A stretch of DNA of 64,000 nt from Glandiceps talaboti (GCF_964340395.1 NC_135550.1:9080864-9144863); one strand, 5' to 3'; shown: positions 25,801 to 34,600, counted from the stretch's first letter. Notes: generated by a model from the sequence alone, not told the origin. Numbers and translations: made by a program.

Positions 25801-27359
25801 ATAGATCTGCCCCTTTTCAGCATGATTTCTTGTTCTGACCTGTTTCCGAAAAAGTAATTTAACTGCACTTGTTCATTTTTGTTGTATTTTTGGTAGCGGG
25901 ATATATGTTTGTCTTCCCTTTTCAGTGACATTTTTTTTTGTTCTGACGTGTGTGTCGGAAAGTAAACACTTTCATACATTTTCATTTATTTTGTTACTTT
26001 TTGGTCAAGAATACATCGTCCAGTTTCAGCAAATTGTCTTGTTCCAACATGTGTGGATGAAAAAGTAATGTTTTCATACTTTTTTTGGACCATTTTTTTG
26101 TCGACTAGATGAACATCGTATCAGAACAGAACCATGAGAAAGACATGCAAATACTTCAATTGACGAGAAAACTAGCAGACAGCCTCAATAAACAGACAGT
26201 TTTGGATGAAGAATATGGTAGGCCATTTTTAATTCCATTGTTACAAGTTTTAATAGTCTGTATTCAAAATCTACTGGTATGCAAACGTGGGCAGTGTATA
26301 TATGTCATTGTATTAAACCATTTTGTGCACACATCTCAACAAAAAATGACAAACTCAAGAATTTGCTGGTATTCAGTATAAAGAAAATTCAAAAGGGGGG
26401 TCTCAGAGAAAGAAAATATTAAGGGCTCCATGGAAATATTTTTTGAATAGGATGTACTAAATTGTTCTCAATTTATCCCCAGTGTTAATTCACAAAGAAT
26501 TACCAAATATGTATCAATTATCTTAGTCAATGTTAGACAAACAGATGTGTTCATAGTTTTTTTGTCATAAAGTTGGAACTCCAGGTACACCAAGAACAAA
26601 GTCACTATAATCCCTACAATAGTACAATATCATACAATTAAATCTACGTCAGATATATTGTAACAACACGATGACAGAGTGCGCAAAGGAACTTTTCAGT
26701 GGCAGATATCGTCATTGTCGCGATCTTCAAATGAGCTCCATCATTGAGTACCTAGATGTTTAGATATCAAAGGGTCTTTTTTTGTCAACAAATATACTGC
26801 ACTGTTAATTATCACGTCCAGTTGTTCTCTTACAAAATTTTACATGTGTCGGATCAGATAACGATGTGTGTAGTACTTTTATATAACATGTCTCTCTAAA
26901 CTGATTAAAGTGTTGTACATACCACAGCTGTGTGCCAACCAATTTTCAGATGAAAAGATTTCAAAAGCATTTTGATGGATATATTTCTGGTTATTTATCT
27001 AATTTACATATATATATGAATTGCCATCTCTTTTAATGAGATTTACATCACCCACGTCAAAGGATACATCTAGCTACGGTATCGATACGTGTTTGAAAGT
27101 TACTGGTATTAATTTTGTTTTTCGTCATCTTTTACTTAATTTTGTTTTCATAATGTCCCTCAAAATGTTTTGACTCTAATTTCACAGATGACAGTGTGAT
27201 TAGATGATATGGTAAACTCTAATTTAAATATTTGTATGTATACTTTGATGAGATGAAATATTAAGGATGGTAAATGAGATGTTGTTAACATACATACATA
27301 CATACATACATACATACATACATACATACATACATACATACATACATACATACATACAT

Positions 27360-27442
<83 letters not shown>

Positions 27443-29293
27443 GGCAGGCAGGCAGACAGACAGACAGACATGCATGCATACAATTACATACATACATACG
27501 TATGTACGTACGTACGTACGTACGTACGTACATACATACGTACATACATACGTACGTACGTACGTACGTACGTACGTACGTACGTACGTACGTACATACA
27601 TACATACAGACAGACATACATACATACATACATACATACATACATACATACATACATACATACATACATACATACATACATACAGACATCAGACATACAT
27701 GCATGCATACATACATACATACATACATACATACATACATACATACATACATACATACATACTCACACTCAGTGACAAACAACACTTCTCACCTCACACA
27801 AAACAAGTAATGTTAGATACTGGGGTTACACTGAAATATTACATTTGTATATTACATAGCTGACCTTATGATACTCTGTAATATGGAGACTTTAGGTTGT
27901 CACAATCCAATGTTTGCTCTGGTGAGCCCATCCACATTTCTTTATATGTGTATTTTAAAACACTGTGTTCTTCATATTTATCTTTTTAGGTTTTGTAAGT
28001 GTTCTATTTCTTCTGTATCTTTTGAAGAGCAATTGTTGATTGAAAAGTGCAAATCTATACTCTGAGGTGATACATGTACGCTAATATTGTGTTGGTGTGT
28101 TTTTTTTCTCCCCATTCTCTTGTAGGAGTGCTACATAATATCCTGAAGGAAACGGAAGAGGTGGTGAAATCACAGCAGGATCAATTAAACTTTTGTCACT
28201 CTGCCCTAAAACGAAGTCATGCCGAAATATCAAAGTTGAACGAAACCAAAGTAAGACTAAAATCTAAATTTCTAATACATGACTCAAGCTTATACATTCT
28301 ACATCAATCTGATCAAAATCCGATGTAATGTACACTTCACGATTTCTTTTTGGCTGTTACGTTTACTGTCGTTTGTTCATTTGTGAATGCTCATTACATA
28401 CATCTGACGCAATTTTGTGTCAATTACTTGTGTACGTATATTTCAGAATGTACATAAACAATGGCATGTCTGTTTCATTAGTCAGTTTCATATATCATTA
28501 GGGGTCCTTTCAACAACATCAGTTTGGCATATCATGTCAGACTCTTGAACAGCTCTTGATTTATTTCATATGAAAGGCCAGATATTATCTTCAATGATAG
28601 AAGACAAATATACTGAAGTGTAAAATACCGAGATTGTTGACGAAATAGTTTATTGACTTACGTGCTGAGATTCTTTTAAAGATACACTTGTTTCCACTCA
28701 GGAGTCTGAAACTTGTGTGTCTGTGACATATTTATACAAGGATGTTGATTGGATGAAAGGTCGTGGGTCAGGTATGATTGATCCATTCGCAGATCATGTA
28801 CCATATTTACCAGTGTCAACTGTAGTGCTGTGTACTCGTTCTTGTGATATTCAGATTGAATACACCATATTGTTATCATTTCTCACTGTTGATTTTTACT
28901 TGGGTTTTTTAATACTAACACCTTCTCATCTATTTGGGTGTTTATTTTCTTAGCAACTGTGATAAATTTTACATCATAATCTTCAAGTTTTGGTTATTTC
29001 TTTCAAAACTTACACTTTACAAGTGAAAATACTGCAAAATAATAACTGGTATTAAAGGTTTTTGAAACGTTGTATTTTTTATCTGGAAAATATCAAAAAA
29101 GTGTAAGAAAATGAAAACTCAAACTAGATCAAGTGTTTACTCCAAACTCAAACAGTTTGTGCAACTGTTCTCACATGACTGTACACTTGATAAATGGTGT
29201 AATGTCACATTTAGTTAGTTAGTCAGTTAGTCAGTCAGTATAGTTAGTTAGTTAGTCAGTTAGTTAGCTAGTTTGTTGTTAGCTATAGTTAGT

Positions 29294-29336
<43 letters not shown>

Positions 29337-29348
29337 GTTACCGGTAGT

Positions 29349-29387
<39 letters not shown>

Positions 29388-29408
29388 GTTAGTGTATAGT
29401 TAAATAGC

Positions 29409-29440
<32 letters not shown>

Positions 29441-29483
29441 TAGTCAGTTAGTTAGTCACTTAGTTAGCTAGTTTATAGTTAGT

Positions 29484-29516
<33 letters not shown>

Positions 29517-32500
29517 GTTAGTGTATAGTTAAATAGCTATAGTTAGTTAGATAGTTATATGGATTTTCACAGGTTTTATTTATTGTTCCATATGCATTTT
29601 TTTATCTACGTTGACAGCTACAATTGTTGAAGCAATGCGAAGATTACCAAGACAAGGATAGAGACATGCAGTCTACTCTGAAAGCACTCAATGACAACAT
29701 ATCTGAATTAGCTGGTGAACGGCAGGCATTATGGGATAAAATCACTCTTCTGAACGACAACGTCAAAGAAAAGAAGGCAAGTCTAATTAATGTATTCCCT
29801 GAAAAATTGGGAAATTTCAGACAAAACTTAACAAACTTTTGGTTAGAAATTTATAAAGACCTAATTCTACAGGAGTGATAAAGTCTTGCAGAAAACATAG
29901 TTCTGTTATTTGCTGTTGACTAGTTTTGAACTCAGATAATATACAGGGGTCAGTAAATTTAGGGTGAGGGCCATTTTTATGTGCTGATTGTTGCAGACTT
30001 TATCTGAACAAGTGGTTTTGTATCTTGTATGATGTCTTTTTTTTTGTATAACTTTGTGTTTTATTTTATTTTCAGAAAAGAATTGCCGAGGTGAAAAAAG
30101 ATCTGAAGGTACGTAAGTCTCAAAAGAATGATGATAATTTGTAGAGTAAAGAAAAATCTGTCGTTAAGTATTATCGGCAATTAAGTTTATCAGAAATGCA
30201 AACCTCTTAGAATGTGTGAACACTTACCAAGCAAGAAAAATATACTCAATTTGAGAAATGGACAAAAAATATGTAATTTTGATACGGAGGTGGGAGAAAA
30301 GTACACTCGCAGTTTTCAGTGTTGTTTTAGATGTTTCCATAGTTATCATAGTAGAGTATGGTTGGAGATGGGATATGGAAGTTTGACTGATGTGATATAT
30401 ATCCAACACCTATTGCAAATCAGAATGTACACTTCAAATGACTGGATAAAGTATTGGCTGGAAATATGACAAAGTGTAGTACATTGTACCACACTTCTGC
30501 TAACGTTAAGTCTGTGGTATTCATGTGGGTACAAACAGATTCGCAATGGGCCCACCAGCTAACTGTCATCATGTTCCCATCACCAACGTTGGACAGAAAG
30601 TAAGCAATCTCAACTATTAAAGCTCAAACATAGAGATCAGACAATAACCTTTGGTTTGTTTAATTCTCGGTACATGCAATAGACTATTACTACCTAGGCG
30701 CATCACAAAAATAACGAACATTCAATTTCTCGGTCAACACCACAACGGCCACTCCATGCCCCAAATTCACATATATTACTATAGGCGCGCATGAGAATAA
30801 GTTGACCTTGTTCTAGTGTGACCCTCTAGCATGGGTTAAAAAGCTATTGCAGGTACCGAAAATTCCCGCAGATGTCACTAATGTCTACAAATATTTTTGA
30901 AAATGTTATCTTCTGTAGCATCACAAGAAACTGATTAAGAAGGTGAGTGGAGTAGCCAACCAACAAACAAACACAGAGGATTGGTCCATACCTGTCCATA
31001 TCGATGTAGATGACATCAATGATGACCTGTATGGCAATGGACCTATTGCTTCATCTCCAAGGAGAGACGAGAGACTGTCACTATGGCAACAAGATGACCT
31101 TAGAGATCATGAAGAGGTACCTGAGTATGCAAAGTCACACCCTTTAGTTGATTTCAGATATGAGGACAGACAATTATTGGAGGACGTAGACCAAAATTTC
31201 AGAAATCATGATGAGAAAAAGTTAGTTTCACACAGTGGTTTTCATCGGGATGAGGTTGATCACCAGTATCATGTGAGAAACACTGTAAATCCAATCCACT
31301 CTGGAATGGACGTTGAATCTCGGACAAAGAGCTATCGCAATGACAACATGGATTTGGAATCTCGCAGAAATAGTTATCGTAGTGATGGGAGGCAGAAGAC
31401 TGAAGTTCCTTATAAACAGAGTTTGACCAAAAAGAAAAGACAGTCGTTTCATGAGATTATTGACAAGGAGAATGTGAGCCCATGTGAAAGTGACGAGGAG
31501 CAAGGCAATATGGGGGAGCAGTTTTATTCCAATTCTGGAAAGTATCCGAGGAATATACAGAAGAGGAGGGTTCGGAGACTGACTTTCAGTGATGCCAAGG
31601 TAGATCATGAACCAAATATCGATCTTTATGAAGAACCTACAAAGGCTGATTTCAACGAGAATGAGTATGCTGCACCACGCAGAAAGAGTTACCACAGACC
31701 AGAGATGAGAAGAAACAGCCATGATGCATTTGGTTCTGGCGCCAGGAGAAACAGGAAGCACAGTGAAGCCTATCAAAGGCAGGAAAGTCTGTACAACAGC
31801 AACAGTAATAAAGAAAATGAGCTGCCCCAGGTTAGCAGTGATGGAAGTGGTAGCAATTACATCTCATCCTCACCACCATTCACAGATGAATCTTCACAGA
31901 CCTCCAACCACAACAAGACTGGCGATGAAACTACAACAAGTGATAGTGAAGACAAAAGAGAGAGACATATGGAGGAGGATGATGATGATGATGATAGGAG
32001 TGCTAGTCAGATGTCAACTCAGCAGGGAATTGACGCCGAGGGAGTCTTACTGCGAAAACAAGAAATGGAATCCTACATCATAAGAGCCAAAAACAGGTGG
32101 GTGCAGTTCCCCTGACAAAGAAACCGCCGACTAAAAACTGACAAAGCTATCAGGTCAGAGTGTAAAATTGTAGCCCTCCAGTCACTAAAGGCAAATGGAT
32201 CCTTTTTGTAAACCCCCAAGCACCATGATATTGTTTCCTGAATTGAGTAGATGAAAAACTGGACTACTTTCTCTGTTGAAAAAAGGGAAATGCATTTTGT
32301 GATTAAAAAAAAAAAAAAAAATTGGCAGAGATGAGAGATTTCAGACTACATGTATGAGGAATTGTTATTGCTGTGTTGTGCTTAATCTTCAGACCAAGAT
32401 TTGCACACATACACAACAACAGAAGGTCTAAGTATATGCGAAAAAAGGGGTCATTCATATTGTGTTCATATCGACTGGAAGCCATTCAAGAAGTGTTGAA

Positions 32501-33786
32501 CATTGTTCACTAGAGCTGCCTCAGAACATATGGCGGTGAAAGTAGGCACAGCTACACTATAATATACATCAAAGGAAGACAGTCCTTTGAAAGATATTTG
32601 TGCTCAGACACTGGTATTTACGCAACTTGGTTTAATTTGTCAAATGAATCCCTTTTTTGCAGAGGATGGCAAAGTCTGTATGTAGTACAGAGAGGCAATC
32701 TTCTGATGTTCTATGAAGATCAGTATTTCATGTACCAGGGAATTCCATTTGATGACTCCCCTCTGAACCTAACTCATGCTCAGATCACCGTAGCAACTGA
32801 TTATACTAAGAAGAAGCATGTATTTAGAGCCAGGTGAGAGAATCTGTGATGCGAAAATAATACTGGATTTGAAATCATTAGTTTTTTTGTTACCAGAGGG
32901 GTAGGAAAAAAAAAGTCAAAATACAGTCAGAAATCAATATTATACAGAAGATGAAAAATTCAAACTTGGGGAAGTTTTCTTATTTTGGCTGGAAGCTAGT
33001 GAGATTGTGCTAGTAAATGAAATGATTCTAGGCACCGACGCGACTTTCATCTCTGGGGTGTTTGCTGTACTGTGAAAAATGTTCTACATTTTAATCTTTG
33101 TGATCGTAGTTGCTTTGGCAATTCCATGGTTGTGTAACTAGGCTTTGAAATTCTGAACTGATTGTTGTTATTTTCCAGTGACATGATGATGTCTGTCTGT
33201 GTGCTATATTCAGTATTCTAGTCCTATACCAGTTCAACCCCTGTGGTCATGTTTTTACTGTATACTAAAGCTTTTACAGCGAACCATTAGTTTTGACTCT
33301 ACGCTTTAGGGTGTATTTGAAATAAACCGCTGTTACTTTCTTAGAAGCAAAATCGATTTTGTTTGATGTCATGTTCAAATTTATACTGCATTGTTATCAT
33401 TATGTGGAATATTACGAGCCCCTACATCATTTGCATACATGTTAATTTCAGGATGCAGAGGTCAGATTTTTTTTTCTGTAATGTCAGCCATTACTAGAGT
33501 GAAATGTAGACGTTTTTAATTTAAGATATTCATGTGGTGTATTTTTTCCAGACTACCTACAGGTGTGCAATACTTGTTTCAAGCCAGAGACCACTGTGAG
33601 ATGATGTACTGGTTATGTAGTCTGGACGCTGCCAGTCATGACGCAGACGTAGCCACGGCACCATACGGTGCTAACTATCCCTTACACATCATGGAAAACA
33701 TCACATCTGCCGTCCCTTCTAATGGCAAGGTTACAGGTTGGAAGAAATTTCTCCAAAACACTATGTCACCGTTGAAGAAAAAATAA
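10967..33786 (+). CDS. coiled-coil protein with C-terminal beta-spectrin-type PH domain (14 coding exons, 903 aa)
   Basis: I chained 14 exons whose splice sites and phases all agree: 10967-11020, 11241-11483, 11958-12023, 12294-12367, 12727-12850, 13541-13598, 21924-22006, 26109-26217, 28126-28250, 29618-29776, 30076-30108, 30919-32096, 32663-32833, 33552-33786. Residues 1-75 are polar. About 75-376 form a charged heptad-rich coiled coil. About 377-745 are charged, low-complexity and probably disordered. About 750-853 match the beta-spectrin PH family: an EGVLLRK start, [30 protein letters not shown], and [14 protein letters not shown] as the C-terminal helix. The 50-residue tail ends SPLKKK. 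Such PH domains bind phosphoinositides, so membrane attachment is likely. No spectrin repeats or actin-binding domain are present, so it is not a spectrin. KEN boxes lie at 559-561 and 674-676, and basic NLS-like patches at 547-550 and 591-597. I do not recognise a named orthologue. Confidence 0.85.
11052..11064 (+). repeat. poly(C) run
   Basis: A C run of about 13 in the first coding intron. Similar runs occur near 13947, 24758 and 34850. Confidence 0.8.
11241..11483 (+). CDS. coiled-coil/PH gene, coding exon 2 (aa 19-99)
   Basis: Acceptor GTGTTGTTAG and donor AAG|GTAGGG, phase 0 at both ends. It encodes a polar, Gly/Glu-rich segment and then [20 protein letters not shown], the beginning of the helical region. 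Confidence 0.8.
11958..12023 (+). CDS. coiled-coil/PH gene, coding exon 3 (aa 100-121)
   Basis: Strong acceptor (TTTTTTGTCAG) and donor CAG|GTAAGG, 66 nt, phase 0-0. It encodes coiled coil ([20 protein letters not shown]). Confidence 0.85.
12294..12367 (+). CDS. coiled-coil/PH gene, coding exon 4 (aa 122-146)
   Basis: Acceptor after a long T tract (TTGTATCCATAG), donor AGA|GTAAGT, ending with two bases of a codon completed by the next exon. Coiled coil ([20 protein letters not shown]). Confidence 0.85.
12727..12850 (+). CDS. coiled-coil/PH gene, coding exon 5 (aa 146-187)
   Basis: Acceptor TTCCATATAG, donor GAG|GTATGA. It takes one base to complete the split codon and ends in phase 0. Coiled coil with cysteines near the start ([19 protein letters not shown]). 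Confidence 0.85.
13541..13598 (+). CDS. coiled-coil/PH gene, coding exon 6 (aa 188-206)
   Basis: Acceptor after a run of T residues (TTTGGTCTAG), donor CAAG|GTAAAC, leaving one base. It encodes [19 protein letters not shown], ideal heptad character. It is followed by the 8.3-kb repeat-filled intron. Confidence 0.85.
13794..14304. repeat. ~510-bp inverted-repeat element in intron
   Basis: The left end carries CATGAGAATAAGTCAACC and, about 55 bp further in, GCAGGTACTGAAAATCC. The right end carries diverged reverse complements of the same motifs (GGTTGACTTATTCTTACATG). A third end-like copy is at 30783-30862. No duplication was defined at the flanks. Confidence 0.5.
14696..14956. mobile_element. 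261-bp palindromic MITE with 10-bp target duplication
   Basis: Arms of about 85 bp begin AGACTGTCGACAGTCGCTCG and match closely in reverse complement. GTTACTGTAG at 14685-14694 (plus one T) and at 14957-14966 gives a perfect 10-bp duplication, fitting Mutator-like rather than PIF-like insertion. The outermost 14 bp, GACTGTCGACAGTC, is itself a perfect palindrome. The loop repeats GAGGGCCGAAGGCCCGAG twice. It is inserted in the TAA-flanked element and is therefore younger. Confidence 0.8.
15363..15612 (+). repeat. three copies of a 20-bp motif at 118- and 112-bp spacing
   Basis: GACATTTGTGACTTCATGAA occurs at 15481-15500, with close variants at 15363-15382 and 15593-15612. A partial copy (GACATTTGTG) is near 15269. 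The sequence between copies is weakly similar, so this is a degenerate tandem array of about 115 bp, and the last copy lies in the ORF. Confidence 0.7.
15548..16072 (+). CDS. ORF inside TAA-flanked transposon, function unknown
   Basis: 174 codons from the first in-frame ATG to TAG, with AATAAA at 16086-16091, which suggests a genuine transcription unit. The N-terminal part includes [14 protein letters not shown]. The middle is strongly basic ([20 protein letters not shown]). The C-terminus is acidic and Ser-rich, ending [10 protein letters not shown]. The protein could bind nucleic acid, but I recognise no named domain. It lies on the strand of the host gene and within its 8.3-kb intron. It may be the last exon of a longer transposon gene; coding upstream of the ATG was not established. 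Confidence 0.45.
   Translation: MLSVPKPYIFKPIVSGICDFMKHWLGLVKAKQNDVSHISDIARRFPQNEVVVSERHRKTRRKKENKRKLRRWKEKRTISQAKRLLLTVFSEQLVDKVVGKYSQKATTKVSAKSQMKKHLTPHRHLNALQYLVQIDAFDDAEEGNSLISLVLDRKKDKSCLTSSDSSESESETQE
16257..16318 (+). repeat. (ATGT)n followed by (GT)n
   Basis: About 10 ATGT units then a short GT array, within the TAA-flanked element. Confidence 0.9.
16709..16890. repeat. imperfect ~180-bp palindrome
   Basis: AGAACCCATGATGCATGAG and further blocks (GGTATTTTCATGAGTGTTTG, GTACTTTTATGAGTG) recur in degenerate reverse complement to about 16890, giving a foldback-like structure just right of the TAA-flanked element. Confidence 0.45.
17588..17806 (+). mobile_element. possible 3' tail of a LINE/SINE-type retroelement
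   Basis: The stretch ends in GGAAATAAAC followed by TAATC repeats, a tail typical of CR1/L2-like retroelements. Upstream DNA up to 200 bp is non-repetitive within the window. No reverse-transcriptase reading frame is present, so at most a truncated 3' end. Confidence 0.3.
18354..18621 (+). repeat. 89-bp minisatellite, three copies
   Basis: Unit starts (GTGAAAATTTTGAA) at 18354, 18443 and 18532. Each contains TTTCTGATTCTCTGAAATTT and a CCC(T/C)AG(A/G)G(C/T)CATGGA block, with few differences. Confidence 0.9.
19808..19963 (+). repeat. (GT)n microsatellite with variants
   Basis: A long GT array with GCGT and TTGT interruptions in the 8.3-kb intron. Cys/Val open frames across it are artefacts. 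Confidence 0.95.
21924..22006 (+). CDS. coiled-coil/PH gene, coding exon 7 (aa 207-234)
   Basis: Acceptor TTTCGTTGCAG, donor CAG|GTACAG. Two leading bases complete the split codon across the 8.3-kb intron; phase 0 at the end. Coiled coil ([20 protein letters not shown]). Confidence 0.85.
23085..23460. repeat. possible dispersed repeat with recurring TTTAGACC motif
   Basis: CATTTTAGACC occurs at several spacings (about 23160, 23195, 23230, 23395), with CCCC-rich ends and GGGGCGGCAC near the right end. This is unlike adjacent intron sequence and may be a transposon fragment. Confidence 0.3.
25304..25622. repeat. ~320-bp inverted-repeat element in intron
   Basis: Near 25321 CATGCGTTTCCAATAACCTG is matched in reverse complement by sequence ending near 25612 (GTTATCGGAAACGTGCAATT), with A-rich outer ends on both sides. 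The arms are about 35 bp and imperfect. Confidence 0.4.
25813..26100 (+). repeat. three degenerate tandem copies (~104 bp) abutting a splice acceptor
   Basis: Blocks starting CTTTTCAG (25813, 25918) and AGTTTCAG (26022) each continue TTGTTC(T/C)(G/A)AC(C/G/A)TGT and then GAAA(A)AGTAA. The third copy supplies the T-rich tract before the acceptor of the exon at 26109. Confidence 0.65.
26109..26217 (+). CDS. coiled-coil/PH gene, coding exon 8 (aa 235-271)
   Basis: Acceptor TTGTCGACTAG directly after a triplicated T-rich repeat; donor ATATG|GTAGGC leaves one base. It begins with an ATG codon that is internal to the protein here. Coiled coil ([20 protein letters not shown]). Confidence 0.85.
27289..27762 (+). 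repeat. 474-bp compound tetranucleotide array
   Basis: Ordered blocks: ACAT (27289-27360), ACAG with a few ACGG-like CAGG units (27361-27470), then ACGT with ACAT interruptions (about 27499-27596), then ACAT again with short ACAG insertions. All six frames are open across most of it, so long open frames here are artefacts. It lies in the intron after coding exon 8. Confidence 0.95.
28126..28250 (+). CDS. coiled-coil/PH gene, coding exon 9 (aa 271-312)
   Basis: Acceptor TCTCTTGTAG, donor AAA|GTAAGA; two leading bases, phase 0 at the end. Coiled coil ([18 protein letters not shown]). Confidence 0.85.
29211..29556 (+). repeat. (AGTT)n array with higher-order structure
   Basis: TTAG/AGTT units are interrupted by AGTCAG and AGTTATAG. 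The phrase TTGTTAGTGTATAGTTAAAT recurs at about 29387 and 29516, so a block of about 130 bp was itself duplicated. Confidence 0.9.
29618..29776 (+). CDS. coiled-coil/PH gene, coding exon 10 (aa 313-365), GC donor
   Basis: Acceptor CTACGTTGACAG. The 3' boundary is AAG|GCAAGT, the consensus for the minor GC-AG intron class. No GT donor in the vicinity keeps the frame: reading on would give about 33 non-coiled residues and then a TGA. 159 nt, phase 0-0. Confidence 0.8.
30076..30108 (+). CDS. coiled-coil/PH gene, 33-nt microexon (aa 366-376)
   Basis: Acceptor TTTATTTTCAG, donor AAG|GTACGT, 33 nt, phase 0-0. It encodes [11 protein letters not shown], continuing the coiled coil. It can be skipped without a frame change. 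Confidence 0.75.
30783..30862 (+). repeat. dispersed copy of the 13794-14304 element end
   Basis: GCATGAGAATAAGTTGACC followed about 50 bp later by TTGCAGGTACCGAAAATTCC matches both motifs of the left end at 13794, in the intron before the long exon. Confidence 0.55.
30919..32096 (+). CDS. coiled-coil/PH gene, long exon encoding the disordered region and PH start (aa 377-769)
   Basis: Acceptor TATCTTCTGTAG; donor CAG|GTGGGT leaves two bases. It encodes about 370 charged residues rich in S, R, D, N and E. Contents include SSPRRDE (CDK-type site, S422), two ESRxxSYR repeats at 509-516 and 523-530, KKKR, DKENVSP, KRRVRRL, NKENELP, an acidic run at 728-735, and finally the first PH strand [13 protein letters not shown] from residue 750. 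A strong internal donor AAG|GTGAGT sits 24 nt into the exon. Confidence 0.9.
32663..32833 (+). CDS. coiled-coil/PH gene, PH-domain exon (aa 769-826)
   Basis: Acceptor CCCTTTTTTGCAG, donor CCAG|GTGAGA. One leading base; ends two bases into an Arg codon. It encodes the central PH strands, including [20 protein letters not shown] and [15 protein letters not shown], the segment most like beta-spectrin PH domains. Confidence 0.9.
33552..33786 (+). CDS. coiled-coil/PH gene, last coding exon (aa 826-903)
   Basis: Acceptor TATTTTTTCCAG. It encodes [20 protein letters not shown], the last strand and C-terminal helix of the PH domain with its conserved Trp, then a tail ending TMSPLKKK and TAA. S898 fits the CDK consensus S-P-x-K. 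Confidence 0.9.
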
Positions 33787-34198
33787 CTTGGAAGAAGCTC
33801 TGGTAGAAATATACTGTTGTGCAGCTAAAAAATTATGCATTGTTAATTTTTTTTTCACTTTTTGAAAAATGATTATTTCGTTATAATATTATCTGCAATG
33901 ATGCTTTTTAGTCATTTTCACTGTATGACTTATTTATATGAATTATTGTTTTGAAGTATATTTATGATGTAGAAATATTTATTACAAAAGCTATTTCAAA
34001 AGTAATATCAAATTTAATGCATGGATGAATGACGTCCACCAGGGAGCCGAGACCATATATTGTCCTTTTAAGTCACCACTGTACATTTGTAATGTTTTTA
34101 TGGATTTGAATTTTATGGTGTTATGAATTATAGATCGCTATCTTCACAAATTTGTTTCTTGTTTAATATCTTTTCAGTTTTATGTTTTTAGCATACCC

Positions 34199-34600
34199 AG
34201 CCAGGGATGCAACCGACAATTTGTTTGTTGCACAGGGTTTGATACGAGTAAATGTGTTTGTGTGTGGATGTATGTAGTCGTGTGTGGAGAGCAAGATTAT
34301 ATCTCTGCAGTTTATAAACGAATTATTTTTAGCATACATGTAGCCCAGATGCAGCTTGTGATCCGCGGTACAGCTGAAGTGAAAGCGGTTCCTCCATGTG
34401 GAAATATTTGTGCGGAGAGTAAAATTATCTTTGCAAATTTGATATACAAAATTTATGTGGGCATAAAAATAGCAAAGGTGCAGTCTGTTATAAAAACTGC
34501 TGTAGTGTTGCTAGGGATTCTGTACCAAGTAAAATTTCCTTTTTGTGGAAACGTTCGTGTCCCCAAAGATATTTTGGTGAAACCATACAAACACCGCTGT
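34199..34600 (+). repeat. degenerate tandem repeat, ~135-150 bp units, in the 3' UTR
   Basis: GTGTGGAGAGCAAGATTATATCTCTGCA near 34282 resembles GTGCGGAGAGTAAAATTATCTTTGCA near 34410, each preceded by a TGTGGA(T/A)(G/A)TAT-like block and followed by a GCAGCTTGTGAT/GCAGTCTGTTAT-like block. A third start is near 34545. The CAGGGATGCAA motif at about 34203 recurs near 35070. Confidence 0.45.

Noticed and set aside
27224-27863. Several long open frames on both strands
   Set aside because: All are translations of the compound tetranucleotide array, which lacks stops in most frames.
31228-31776. 182-codon minus-strand open frame
   Set aside because: Antisense shadow of the long coiled-coil/PH exon, which has phase-consistent splicing and motif content.
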